Shown piece by piece: positions 35,979 to 43,303 of a stretch of DNA of 64,000 nucleotides. This DNA is from CBDCNP01 sp965222425 (GTDB taxonomy: Bacteria; Acidobacteriota; Vicinamibacteria; Marinacidobacterales; DATDRI01), in contig CBDCTW010000002.1 in NCBI GenBank assembly GCA_965222425.1, positions 1 to 64,000 of the forward strand, given 5' to 3'. The notes beneath the pieces are model-generated. The model was not told where the DNA came from and did no database searches. It saw only the letters and a program-made list of their open reading frames with translations. How positions within the stretch are numbered: position 1 is the stretch's first letter; every line of letters begins with the position of its first letter. A program made the translations under genes and the position numbers.

Positions 35979-37438
35979 GGGGATGTCCCGCCGGATGTTG
36001 AATTTGGGGTAGCGGCGGCTCCTTGGCCGGCCTAAGAATAGGTCTGCCAATAAACCGTCTCCAGAGGGGGACAAGGAGCCACCAATGCCTAGGAAATCAA
36101 AGAAGCCAGTAAGAAAGCAAACGCACTCGCCTACGGGCAAGGTAGTTGGCCAAGTCGGTCAGATACTGCTACCGATGATAGCTGGGATCGCGGCCACGAA
36201 GGCGGATCTGACGGAATGGGTGTACGAGCAAGGACTGACAGCTCTGCACCTACTGCTCAGAGAGGACGCCGAGGAGATCGCGGGGCTCAAGGGCAAGCAC
36301 GAGAAGGAGTGAACTCATAACCACTGGGGGAGCACGAACGGAGAGCTGAGCTTCGGTGGTCGTCGCATCCAAGTGTCGCGACCTCGAGTTCGCTCGAAGT
36401 CGGGCGCGGAGGCGTCGCTTCCACACTTCGAAGCCTTCCGCGAAGAAGACCCGCTTCCAGAGCGAGTGTTGAATCAGATCTTGGTGGGCGTATCGACCCG
36501 AAATTACGAATCGAGTCTGGACAAACCCGCGGCCAAGTTGAAGTCTCGTGGCACGAGTAAGAGTGCCGCCAGCCGTCACCTCGTGAGCCAGACGACTAAG
36601 AAGCTCGAGGAATACCTGTCTCGGCGGCTAGAGGAGTTCGAGCTTGCGGCACTGATGCTGGATGGCCTTGAGGTGGCCGGACAGACCGTCGTCGTAACTC
36701 TAGGTATCACAATAGATGGAACGAAGGTGCCCCTGGGTATATGGCTGGGCTCGACGGAGAACTCTCGGGTGTGCACCGCGATGTTGCAGGACCTTCTCGA
36801 GCGAGGCTTGCGCGTCGATGAGTCGATTCTCTGCGTAGTGGACGGAGGCAAAGGCATCCGCAAGGCACTCGTCGACGTTTTGGGGGACCTCGCGGTCATC
36901 CAAAGGTGCCAGATCCATAAACTCCGAAATCTTCGCTCGTACCTTCCCAAGTCTCGTCACGCCTACGTGCTCCAGACGATGAAGGAAGCCTACAAGTGCA
37001 AGAGTGCCGACAAGGCGCGCAAGCGACTTCAGGCATTGGTGTCGTGGCTCGAGCGAAACGGCTACGACGAAGCTGCCGGAAGCCTTCGTGAAGGGATGGA
37101 AGAAACACTCACGGTCGTGAAGCTCGCGCCGCCCGCCTTACTTCGCCAGTCTCTTGCCACGACGAACGCCATTGAGAATCTCAACGGAACCATTCGCAGA
37201 GTATCGAGAAACGTCAAGCGTTGGAAGAGTCCTTCCATGGTTCGCCGATGGACCGCTCTTGGCGTCGTCACCGCGCAGAAAAAGTTCCGGCGTATCAAAG
37301 GCTATCGCCATATGGGCGCTCTCGTTCACGCGCTTAGAAGCAAACAGAAATCTCTTGACAGCGATGAGTTTGCTGCCTAAGAGTATTCACAGGTGCCGCC
37401 GCTACCCGACCAAATTCAACAGCGGCCGGGACATCCCC
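35979..37438 (+). mobile_element. IS256-type insertion sequence, copy 1 (transposase gene broken)
   Basis: 1460 bp bounded by inverted repeats of about 40 nt: GGGGATGTCCCG...TGTTGAATTTGG...GGTAGCGGCGGC at the left, with the complement at the right. It differs from copy 2 (45828-47286) at only a handful of positions. The flanks (CCCCTGGC left, GGCGATCA right) do not match, so no target duplication remains. The right junction abuts an hsdR fragment, which suggests a deletion or recombination after insertion. Confidence 0.9.
36085..37380 (+). pseudogene. IS256-type transposase with a nonsense codon
   Basis: Reads like the intact 431-residue protein of copy 2 but has TGA at 36310-36312 where copy 2 has CGA (Arg), after residue 75. 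The two pieces are 36085-36312 and 36313-37380 in the same frame. The downstream part keeps the catalytic Asp residues (MLDGLEV, VVDGGKGI) and Glu (NAIENLNG). Although selA is in this window, the sister copy shows this TGA is a mutation, not a selenocysteine codon. Confidence 0.92.
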
Positions 37439-37439
37439 G

Positions 37440-37982
37440 GCGATCACGCAGGACTTCCAGCAGTATCTGGAAGCTAACCGCGACGAGCTCGAAGCCCTGA
37501 CCATCTTCTACGCCCAACTACATCGGCGCAGTGAGCTGAGCTACGCGATGATCCGCTAAATCTTCGACAAGCTTAGAGCTGACAAGCCCCGGCTAGCCCC
37601 CTTACGCGTCTGGCAGGCCTACGCCCTGCTCGATGACTACAAGGGGCAGCAGCCCGCCACTGAACTAACGGCGCTCGTGGCGCTGATCCGCCGCGTCTGT
37701 GGCATTGATGCGAAGGTCTCGCCCTATTCAGAAACCGTGCGTCGCAACTTCCAGAACTGGATCATGGCGCGACATAGTGGCGGCGGACGGAAATTCAATG
37801 AGGAGCAGATGGAATGGCTGCGAATGATTCGCGACCACATCATCAGCTCCTTTCATCTGGATCGCGACGACCTCGACATGGCTCCGTTCGATGCCAAGGG
37901 CGGCATGGGGCAGATGTACAAGCTCTTCGGGGATCGAATGGATGATGTGATTGACGAACTTAACGAGGCATTGGCGGCATAA
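37440..37982 (+). pseudogene. Type I restriction enzyme HsdR, C-terminal remnant
   Basis: In one frame from the IS256 junction: ITQDFQQYLEANRDELEALT, a TAA stop at about 37557-37559 (after SYAMIR), then KLRADKPRLAPLRVWQAYAL and WLRMIRDHIISSFHLDRDDL, ending DDVIDELNEALAA. This is the C-terminal helical region of type I restriction R subunits. The nuclease and helicase parts are missing, cut at the IS256 edge, and the in-frame stop confirms decay. Confidence 0.88.
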
Positions 37983-38001
37983 CGTGAGAGAAGAACTACC
38001 G

Positions 38002-39200
38002 GTGCTTCCGCCATCAAGTGTTGCTACGCGGCTGCGGGCAGTGGTACAGGTGCGGAAGAGACCGGGTTGCGCGCCCTACTGAGCACGAAAACCTCGATCC
38101 GCGACCACAAAGGAATCGTCGTCGCCAAGAAGATGTCTCGAAAGGTGAGCCGTCGCGTGGTCAAACCAGCCTGCATAGCCGGAGTTCGGATCTCACGTCC
38201 GAACTTCAGAGCTCCGTGCGGTCGGACGAAGTTGTAATAGCAACGGAGCAACTCCAGGTGCTCATCGAGCCTCTCCGTCGAGCGAGCGTGGGAAAGCGTT
38301 CGTCTCGAAAGGTATGCCGAGCTTTGCCGGATGGTCAGATTCAACCGCTCGATGAACGACGTGTTCAATGTCGAGGAGTCCTCGGAGTTATTGAGTGCGT
38401 CATCAAATCGCCACGCGGCTCCGTGCAGCGCTCTGCGTTCGACCTTGATGATGCGATCGTTCCTGCGCGTTTTTAGGACCTGGCCGTAGAGACACGCTGG
38501 ACCGAAGAAGCGACGGATGACCTTCTGGTAGAACTCGAATCCATCCGTGACGATCAAGGGAAGACGCTCGAAATTCATCCGTCTCGAAAGGTCGCGAAAC
38601 AGAGCGTGAGTGTTCCGGTAGCTTCGCCTTCCCGTCACCGTCGATGGCCAGAGCCGAGACCAGACTTCGATTGTAACGAAGACCCAACTCGGTGTCTTCT
38701 TGTTGCCCGCGAACGTGCGAATCTCGTCGGCTTGAAGCTCTTCGGCAGCGAAGCCAGCGATCCTTCTGTGATTGAATCGACGACACACTTGGGCTGCCTT
38801 CTCGAGCCAGCGGGCGACGGTGTTCCAGGCAATCCCTTTGATCCGGGAAATCGCGGAAATGCTGACACCCTCGACTCTGAGAGCGATGACCACATCGAAA
38901 GTAGCTCTTCGATGTTGGAGACGGTAGTAGGGCGTGCCTTTCGTCGAGGAGAACGTCTTTCCGCACTCGCCGCACCGGTATCGACGGCGTTTCCAGGACC
39001 TGGTTCGGTAGAATCCGTGGCGAACGATGTTTCCGGAACTCACTTTGCCCCGCAACGGACATGCGCGATTGAGACATCTGCGATTCTTCACTTTGGCTCG
39101 GCCCTGACGATGAGAGAACTGTGTCTTCGGAATTCTGGTTCAAACTCTAGCACGCAGACCGGTTAGGGGCTGGCCGCCAACACTTAATTGCGGAAGCACC
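38002..39200 (-). mobile_element. IS1-like insertion sequence, copy A
   Basis: 1199 bp with terminal inverted repeats GGTGCTTCCGCCATCAAGTG (38002) and the complement of GGTGCTTCCGCAATTAAGTG (ending 39200). The same end sequence bounds copy B (56334-57533) and a 166-bp MITE family. No target duplication is visible. It has cut the reverse transcriptase gene on its right. Confidence 0.88.
38024..39091 (-). CDS. IS1-like transposase with N-terminal zinc ribbon
   Basis: 355 residues. The zinc ribbon uses Cys in MKNRRCLNRACPLRGK and YRCGECGKTFSS, followed by a helix-turn-helix (ISAISRIKGIAWNTVARWLE). The catalytic acids can be placed at ADEIRTFAGNKK, VTDGFEFYQKV and SFIERLNLTIRQSSAYLSRR, the pattern of IS1 InsB. 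The frame is intact, unlike copy B. Confidence 0.85.
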   Translation of the reverse strand: MKNRRCLNRACPLRGKVSSGNIVRHGFYRTRSWKRRRYRCGECGKTFSSTKGTPYYRLQHRRATFDVVIALRVEGVSISAISRIKGIAWNTVARWLEKAAQVCRRFNHRRIAGFAAEELQADEIRTFAGNKKTPSWVFVTIEVWSRLWPSTVTGRRSYRNTHALFRDLSRRMNFERLPLIVTDGFEFYQKVIRRFFGPACLYGQVLKTRRNDRIIKVERRALHGAAWRFDDALNNSEDSSTLNTSFIERLNLTIRQSSAYLSRRTLSHARSTERLDEHLELLRCYYNFVRPHGALKFGREIRTPAMQAGLTTRRLTFRDIFLATTIPLWSRIEVFVLSRARNPVSSAPVPLPAAA

Positions 39201-39825
39201 GATTCCCGAGCAGCGTGTAGTCGTGCCGGTTGTTCCCTTTGTGGATGTGTTGCTTGCCGTGAATCGCCCAGGCAAGACTATGAGTGTAGATGGAGCGATA
39301 GAAGCTCCTGATGTCCGCTTGCACGAGGTGGGTGTACCGATAGGCCGACGAGACCAAGTCCTCCTCAGTCATCTAGAGGAACTCGTAGATCATGCGGCCG
39401 ATTCTAAGTTGCCCCACACGACCGTAGTGCTTCGAGTCGACTGGTACCGGAAAGCTGTAGCAGGTGACCTGGCTGTCCTTCGGAATCATGCAATCCACGA
39501 CCTTCTTCCAGTTGCTGGCTATGTCGTACGCGATATCGTTGTGAAGCTCCGGATCCATGATCCCGAACGTGCGGTCCGTCAGGTCTGTCTTTGGGAGGTG
39601 GACATTGCAGGTTTCCTTCGGAACGAGTTTGAACTTTTGTTTCGTCGCGCAGACGAAGCGCCGTGGACGGTCAGGGCGCTGACTTACCCTGAAGCAGGGT
39701 GGCAGGACATAGCTCTCGGGAAAATATCCGTGCTCAATGAGCCAATAGTAGACATGCGTCCACTTCAAGTCCTTGGCGAGCTGTCTTGTAGTGGTCCGGT
39801 GCGCCTGCATTGGTGTGGTACTCAT
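39184..39825 (-). pseudogene. Abi/DRT-like reverse transcriptase, truncated N-terminal part
   Basis: Two in-frame pieces divided by a TAG at 39373-39375. The first begins MSTTPMQAHRTTTRQLAKDL; the second contains SSAYRYTHLVQADIRSFYRS then IYTHSLAWAIHGK and TLLGNR. This DIxxFYxSIYTHS...AWAxHGK pattern is that of RT domains in abortive-infection and DRT defence systems; the catalytic YxDD region would follow. The gene is cut by IS1-like copy A, whose end encodes the final CFRN and the stop. The class of RT cannot be decided from this fragment. Confidence 0.75.
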
Positions 39826-39840
39826 GAAGGCATTGTAGCT

Positions 39841-39975
39841 GGTCTTCCCGAAGATGCCGAGATCTACGCCTCGATGGCGAGAGCCTACGCCGCTGGGGGG
39901 CGATTAAAGAAGGCGCTCGAGATGTTCAGCAAGGCCGAATCGCTCGATCCCGTCGTGTCCGAAAATTCGAACTGA
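39841..39975 (+). pseudogene. Tetratricopeptide-repeat protein remnant
   Basis: Plus-strand frame with LPEDAEIYASMARAYAAGGR then LKKALEMFSKAESLDP, one classical TPR unit. It is lost at its 5' side into the reverse transcriptase region and meets an R2-like end (GTCGTGTCC) at 39952. Parent gene not in this window. Confidence 0.5.
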
Positions 39976-40153
39976 GCCGAAAGTCGGAATCCTAGAGGCG
40001 TTCTCGAAATTCGCGGAGACCCGCCGACAAGGCACGGGTTCTGCGATAGGCGAGCCCGAGCTGAAGCTCTCCTCCAGACCATCCGTTGCGTCCAGCTCGT
40101 GCGCCGGAACTCCTATGCGGCGGCGCGGTGGTAATAGCGGAGCAGCTTTCGCT

Positions 40154-40213
40154 TATACTCTCCTGCGCAAGCTCATCTCCGGCAATCTGCGCGTGGAGGA
40201 TATCATTACATGA
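40154..40213 (+). pseudogene. Possible HsdS C-terminal tail
   Basis: About 19 codons, YTLLRKLISGNLRVEDIIT and a stop. The LLxKLISGxLRV ending is common in type I restriction specificity subunits. The next gene starts with an ATGA overlap on this stop, which fits a once-real upstream gene. No sense continues upstream. Tentative. Confidence 0.35.
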
Positions 40214-40758
40214 AAAGTATGGCCTATACGAAACACAAAGACATATCGCTCAAGAATCATCCCGAGTTCAATGAAAAATGGCTTCAGGAGCGGATTGCAG
40301 AAGATCCAACCATACTCGGCCTTGGCGACATCATTCTTCTCGACCAGGAACGCACTCAAGAGCGGGCCGGACGGCTCGATATCTTGTTATCCACCCCTGA
40401 GCAGGACCGTAGGTATGAAGTCGAGTTGATGTTAGGAGCAACCGACGAGTCCCACATCGTTCGGTGCATTGAGTACTGGGACATTGAACGGCGGCGCTAT
40501 CCCGGTTACGAGCACTGCGCCGTGCTGGTAGCCGAGGACATTACTAGCCGTTTCCTGAACGCGTCGTGTCCAAAAACACGAATGAACTCAAGACCTGCAT
40601 CAGCCGCGCACTGTCAAAAGCTGGCCGATGCCGGAGCTCTTGTCAATAGGTGTGTAAAAAAGTTCAGGCAGCAGCAACCTTCGACGACTCCGTTACCCTC
40701 TCTCCACCTTCGAATCGAACGCCCAGGTAAACCTCTCGCATCAGCTCCGGTGCGTTGA
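40210..40758 (+). pseudogene. PD-(D/E)XK-nuclease-like protein, 3' truncated
   Basis: The first 118 residues read MKSMAYTKHKDISLKNHPEF, LGLGDIILLDQERTQERAGR, LDILLSTPEQDRRYEVELML and EDITSRFLN. The D...ExE pattern (RLDILL, YEVELM) suggests a restriction-type nuclease fold; similar proteins occur in defence islands (from memory). At 40562 the frame runs into an R2 repeat and continues as unrelated sequence to 40758. The C-terminal part is therefore lost. Confidence 0.65.
40562..40606 (+). repeat. R2 repeat copy (IS end remnant)
   Basis: 45-bp sequence beginning CGTCGTGTCCAAAAACACGA, nearly identical to 40834-40878 and related to the arms at 53936-53969 and 54008-54136. It marks the breakpoint of the nuclease-like gene. 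Confidence 0.75.
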
Positions 40759-40834
40759 GCCGGCGGAAATTCTTCTCCGCAACCAGAAGCAGTTTGAAGA
40801 TCACCGCCGTGGCGGACTCGACCTTCTTGAACCC
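40664..40834 (-). pseudogene. C-terminal fragment of a second IS256-type transposase
   Basis: 57 codons in frame: GFKKVESATAVIFKLLLVAE, KNFRRLNAPELMREVYLGVR, FEGGERVTESSKVAAA and a stop. This aligns with the C-terminus of IS256-family transposases but differs from copies 1 and 2. It lies between two direct R2 copies. Confidence 0.6.
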
Positions 40835-40878
40835 GTCGTGTCCAAAAACACGAACGAACTCAAGACCTGCATCAGCCG
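40834..40878 (+). repeat. R2 repeat copy (IS end remnant)
   Basis: 45 bp, one base different from the copy at 40562-40606 (ACGAACGAAC instead of ACGAATGAAC), same orientation. The pair flanks the IS256-type fragment as direct repeats. Confidence 0.75.
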
Positions 40879-41129
40879 GAGCGTTTCGGATAGACGCGTC
40901 TAGGCTTGCTTCGCCAATGGAAGCTAGAATGCGCGGTCATGAGCATGTCCGGCCCGAACTTAATGGACCAAAGTCGGACCGCTTCGTAAGAAACCGTGAT
41001 GCCTCGCTGAGCGAGCAGCTCTTCGACGTCTCGGAAGCTCACGCAGAATCGGTGGTAGAGCCGGACGGCGTGGCTGATGATTTCCGGTGGAAATCGATAG
41101 CCGTGGTAGATTGGCGCATCGGCCTTCAT
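40872..41129 (-). pseudogene. IS6-type transposase, N-terminal fragment
   Basis: Starts MKADAPIYHGYRFPPEIISH and reads AVRLYHRFCVSFRDVEELLA, QRGITVSYEAVRLWSIKFGP, the N-terminal helix-turn-helix part of IS6/IS26-type transposases. After KFGP the similarity stops and an R2 copy follows. The catalytic domain is missing. Confidence 0.75.
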
Positions 41130-41145
41130 TGGCCCATTCTGTCAG

Positions 41146-41622
41146 TCACCACCTCAATTTGACAATACCCGGGCCAGAGTTAGGCGCGTTCGCATCGAAG
41201 AGCGCCCAACTGATGCACCGCTCCGCGTCGGTTAGCCAGCTCTCCGCATCGGGATCCGCAAAGAGTGAGACTCCGGGCTGGACCAGGCAACAGGGCAAGC
41301 GGAGCTCCTCCAGTAGCACCGCGTCCGCTGATAGCCAAGTCAAGCCCTTCGTCACGCCCGTAACCGTCCATGCGCTCACGCAACGAACCATGACGCGGCG
41401 CTCGGCTCCTTCGATGAGCCAGCCTACCGCGCCGTGCCAGATGTTTCTGATGCTTAGCCGATGGTCGTGGAATCCAGGCAACGTCACTGCGTGGCCGCTG
41501 ATGGCCGTCTCGATGACGGGACGCAACGAGGTCAGAATTTTAGGGCTAACATGCGAGCGTGGCGTCTTCGCCACGTGGCCCGTGGTTAGCGTGTAGTGGT
41601 GCAACACCGCGTCCGTGTTCAT
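41146..41622 (-). CDS. Uncharacterised protein of plasmid/ICE character
   Basis: 158 residues, starting MNTDAVLHHYTLTTGHVAKT with HVSPKILTSLRPVIETAISG. Proteins with an ALHHYTLxTGH start are found on plasmids and integrative elements of proteobacteria (from memory), function unknown. Its ATG overlaps the upstream gene's stop (ATGA). The last residues (PGIVKLRW) are encoded by the terminal inverted repeat at 41151-41174, so the native C-terminus may be lost. Confidence 0.5.
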   Translation of the reverse strand: MNTDAVLHHYTLTTGHVAKTPRSHVSPKILTSLRPVIETAISGHAVTLPGFHDHRLSIRNIWHGAVGWLIEGAERRVMVRCVSAWTVTGVTKGLTWLSADAVLLEELRLPCCLVQPGVSLFADPDAESWLTDAERCISWALFDANAPNSGPGIVKLRW

Positions 41623-41970
41623 TCTGGGGCATCCTCGCCAGTAGCGGGGCCTGTTTGGGCGGCTTGTGTGCCGTCACCGTACCGTGTTTCGTGCAGGGAT
41701 CCTCGCCGCCTGGCATCGAGCATGAAGGGGAGTCTCTGGGGCATCGCGCCCCTTGCCAACACCGATGCCGCTATCCCGTACCGGTCAGACGACGCTTGTA
41801 ACTTCTCCCAAACCGCCGGTGTAATGCACAGCGTGAGTCGTTTTCCAAAGCGGCCATCCCTCTGTTTTCCTGTAGACATGCTCCCACTCCTTTATCAATG
41901 CCGCCGGTTAAGCAGACCAAATACAGGGATTTTTCCTGCAGCCCCTCGCCCGGTATTGTCAAGTTGAGGT
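41151..41970. mobile_element. 820-bp segment with inverted ends carrying two small genes
   Basis: Left end ACCTCAATTTGACAATACCC (41151 on) and right end, read on the minus strand, ACCTCAACTTGACAATACCG (from 41970) form a near-perfect inverted pair of about 23 nt. A third copy, CCTCAACTTGACAGTACCCC, is at 42054-42073. No transposase is inside. No clear target duplication was seen. A non-autonomous element or a deletion product of a larger IS is inferred. Confidence 0.5.
41619..41879 (-). CDS. Small ribbon-helix-helix-like protein
   Basis: 86 residues: MSTGKQRDGRFGKRLTLCIT then PAVWEKLQASSDRYGIAASV. The short strand (KRLTLCIT) before two helices resembles MobC/CopG-type DNA-binding proteins. 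It precedes the 41146-41622 gene with a 4-nt overlap; both lie inside an 820-bp segment with inverted-repeat ends. Confidence 0.5.
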   Translation of the reverse strand: MSTGKQRDGRFGKRLTLCITPAVWEKLQASSDRYGIAASVLARGAMPQRLPFMLDARRRGSLHETRYGDGTQAAQTGPATGEDAPE

Positions 41971-42081
41971 CTCGAACTCGGAGCGGGCCGCAAAATAATG
42001 GGGCTCGAGCCCACCGCGTTGCCAACATTTTGGGGTCAGATCGGCCCTGAATGCCTCAACTTGACAGTACCCCACCAACAC

Positions 42082-42507
42082 TTAATTTTTTTGCGGATCA
42101 CAGGCCTGGGAAATGGAGATGCCCAGCTTCGCCAGCTCGCCATGCACGCGGGGAGCTCCCCAGAAAGGGTTGGCCCTGCTTATGTTCCGTATCAGCTCAC
42201 GTATTTCGAGAGCGACGCTTGGTCGTCCAGGCCTACGCCGTCGGCTCTTCCAAGTCCAATATCGTCTGAACCCGGAACGGTGCCAGCGAACGACCGTCTC
42301 AGGTTTCACGATGACGAGGACACTCTCCCAGTCAGTCCAGATTCTGTGCAACAGCACCCAAAACTCGCGGTCGACATTCGAGAGCCGTGGCCGTTTCACC
42401 GAACGGTGGAGGACGGCGAGCTGCTGCCGAAGAGCGACATTCTCGAAAGCCAGCTCGCGACGAGCCTTGAAGGCAGAGATGAGAGCGCGAACAAACGACA
42501 AAATCAT
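42082..42507 (-). pseudogene. Integrase-type (rve) transposase, N-terminal fragment
   Basis: 141-codon frame with RRELAFENVALRQQLAVLHR, FWVLLHRIWTDWESVLVIVK, PETVVRWHRSGFRRYW and NPFWGAPRVHGELAKLGISI: the helix-turn-helix region preceding an integrase core. The catalytic domain is missing; the frame stops at TTTTTTGCGGATCACAGG, an end sequence also seen near 45224 and 45303. Confidence 0.75.
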
Positions 42508-42688
42508 GCAGGCATGGTGCCGGCAGACCGGAGACTATTCAAGTTCGGTGCCCGCGCATGAATAAATAGAAGGCACAGGGTCAATCCCCTTGGGCGGCCC
42601 CCGTGGGTTTCGTACCGTCGTGGCATTGACCTCGGCTGCCCTTCGAGCGGCTCGAGCCGCTGACGCGGCCGCAGTCAGCGGACCGCTC

Positions 42689-42721
42689 CTCATCTCACCA
42701 ACACTTAATGGCGGAAGCACC
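42689..42721 (-). repeat. MITE/IS1-like end fragment
   Basis: 33 nt matching the first 32 or so bases of the 166-bp MITE (GGTGCTTCCGCCATTAAGTG and then TTGGTGAGATGA, minus strand). Only one end is left here. Confidence 0.7.
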
Positions 42722-42741
42722 GCCAAGGCACTGGCGCAAAC

Positions 42742-42771
42742 AAAAACGAGGGAGCAAATTGTGTTCCCCCT
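42742..42771 (-). terminator. Likely intrinsic terminator of the secreted-protein gene
   Basis: On the minus strand GGGGGA ... TCCCTC can pair around ACACAATTTGC and is followed by GTTTTTG. It lies about 65 nt after the stop of the gene at 42835. Confidence 0.5.
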
Positions 42772-42834
42772 TGTCTTTGATTAGACGGAACTGGCTGGCG
42801 AACCGCCTGAAGCGATTTCGTTGACCGGGCGGTC

Positions 42835-43203
42835 TTACTTGGACTCGTCCTCCTGGGACTCCTCCTCCTCGGGCGCGGTGACTGCCGTTACCTTTATCGT
42901 GTTGGTCTCTTCGTCAAGCTCCCCAGCGATAACGACTTCGTGACCAAGGTTCTTCATGGCATCGTCCGCGCCGATGTCCAGAATGAAGTGGGCGTCCTTG
43001 GTTGCCAGTGCCCACTGGGCACCACGCTTCACGCAACTCTCCGCGCATCCTTGGTGCTCAGCCTTCGAGACCTTCGCATAGTCTTTGCCGCATTGCTCGT
43101 CTGCAATCCAGCCGCTCCATGTGCCATTCTCCTCGGATGCATTACCAAAGGCCACGAAACCGAAAAACAACAAAATAGCTGCCGCCACGCTTGTCCACTT
43201 CAT
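42835..43203 (-). CDS. Small secreted protein ('GWIADEQCG' type)
   Basis: 122 residues from ATG at 43203, with GGAGGAACAATTG as a strong SD. A signal peptide (about 1-22, ending FGNASEE) precedes a domain with GTWSGWIADEQCGKDYAKVS, two further Cys (GCAESCVKRG), and an acidic tail EEEESQEDESK. Similar small exported proteins are frequent in Acidobacteriota, function unknown. ISKra4 is inserted about 70 nt upstream and may separate it from its promoter. Confidence 0.75.
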   Translation of the reverse strand: MKWTSVAAAILLFFGFVAFGNASEENGTWSGWIADEQCGKDYAKVSKAEHQGCAESCVKRGAQWALATKDAHFILDIGADDAMKNLGHEVVIAGELDEETNTIKVTAVTAPEEEESQEDESK

Positions 43204-43303
43204 CAATTGTTCCTCCAAGAACCGAACTCCAGCATACTCACACCCGATCATCGTGTCAATAGAGGGAGAGGGTAGGGGTGTGCGTCATAAATGTGGGGTG
43301 AGA

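Noticed and set aside
36310..36312. In-frame TGA in the IS256-type transposase as a possible selenocysteine codon, given selA in the window
   Set aside because: The near-identical copy 2 has CGA (Arg) at this place, so it is a nonsense mutation.
36960..37430. Small antisense and shifted frames inside the IS256 copies
   Set aside because: They appear identically in both copies only because the IS is duplicated; none has coding character.
41176..41207. attC-like site (GTTAGGC ... GCCCAAC) suggesting an integron cassette
   Set aside because: The half-sites are in the wrong order for attC (which runs GCCYAAC ... GTTRGGC), and the sequence lies inside a coding frame.
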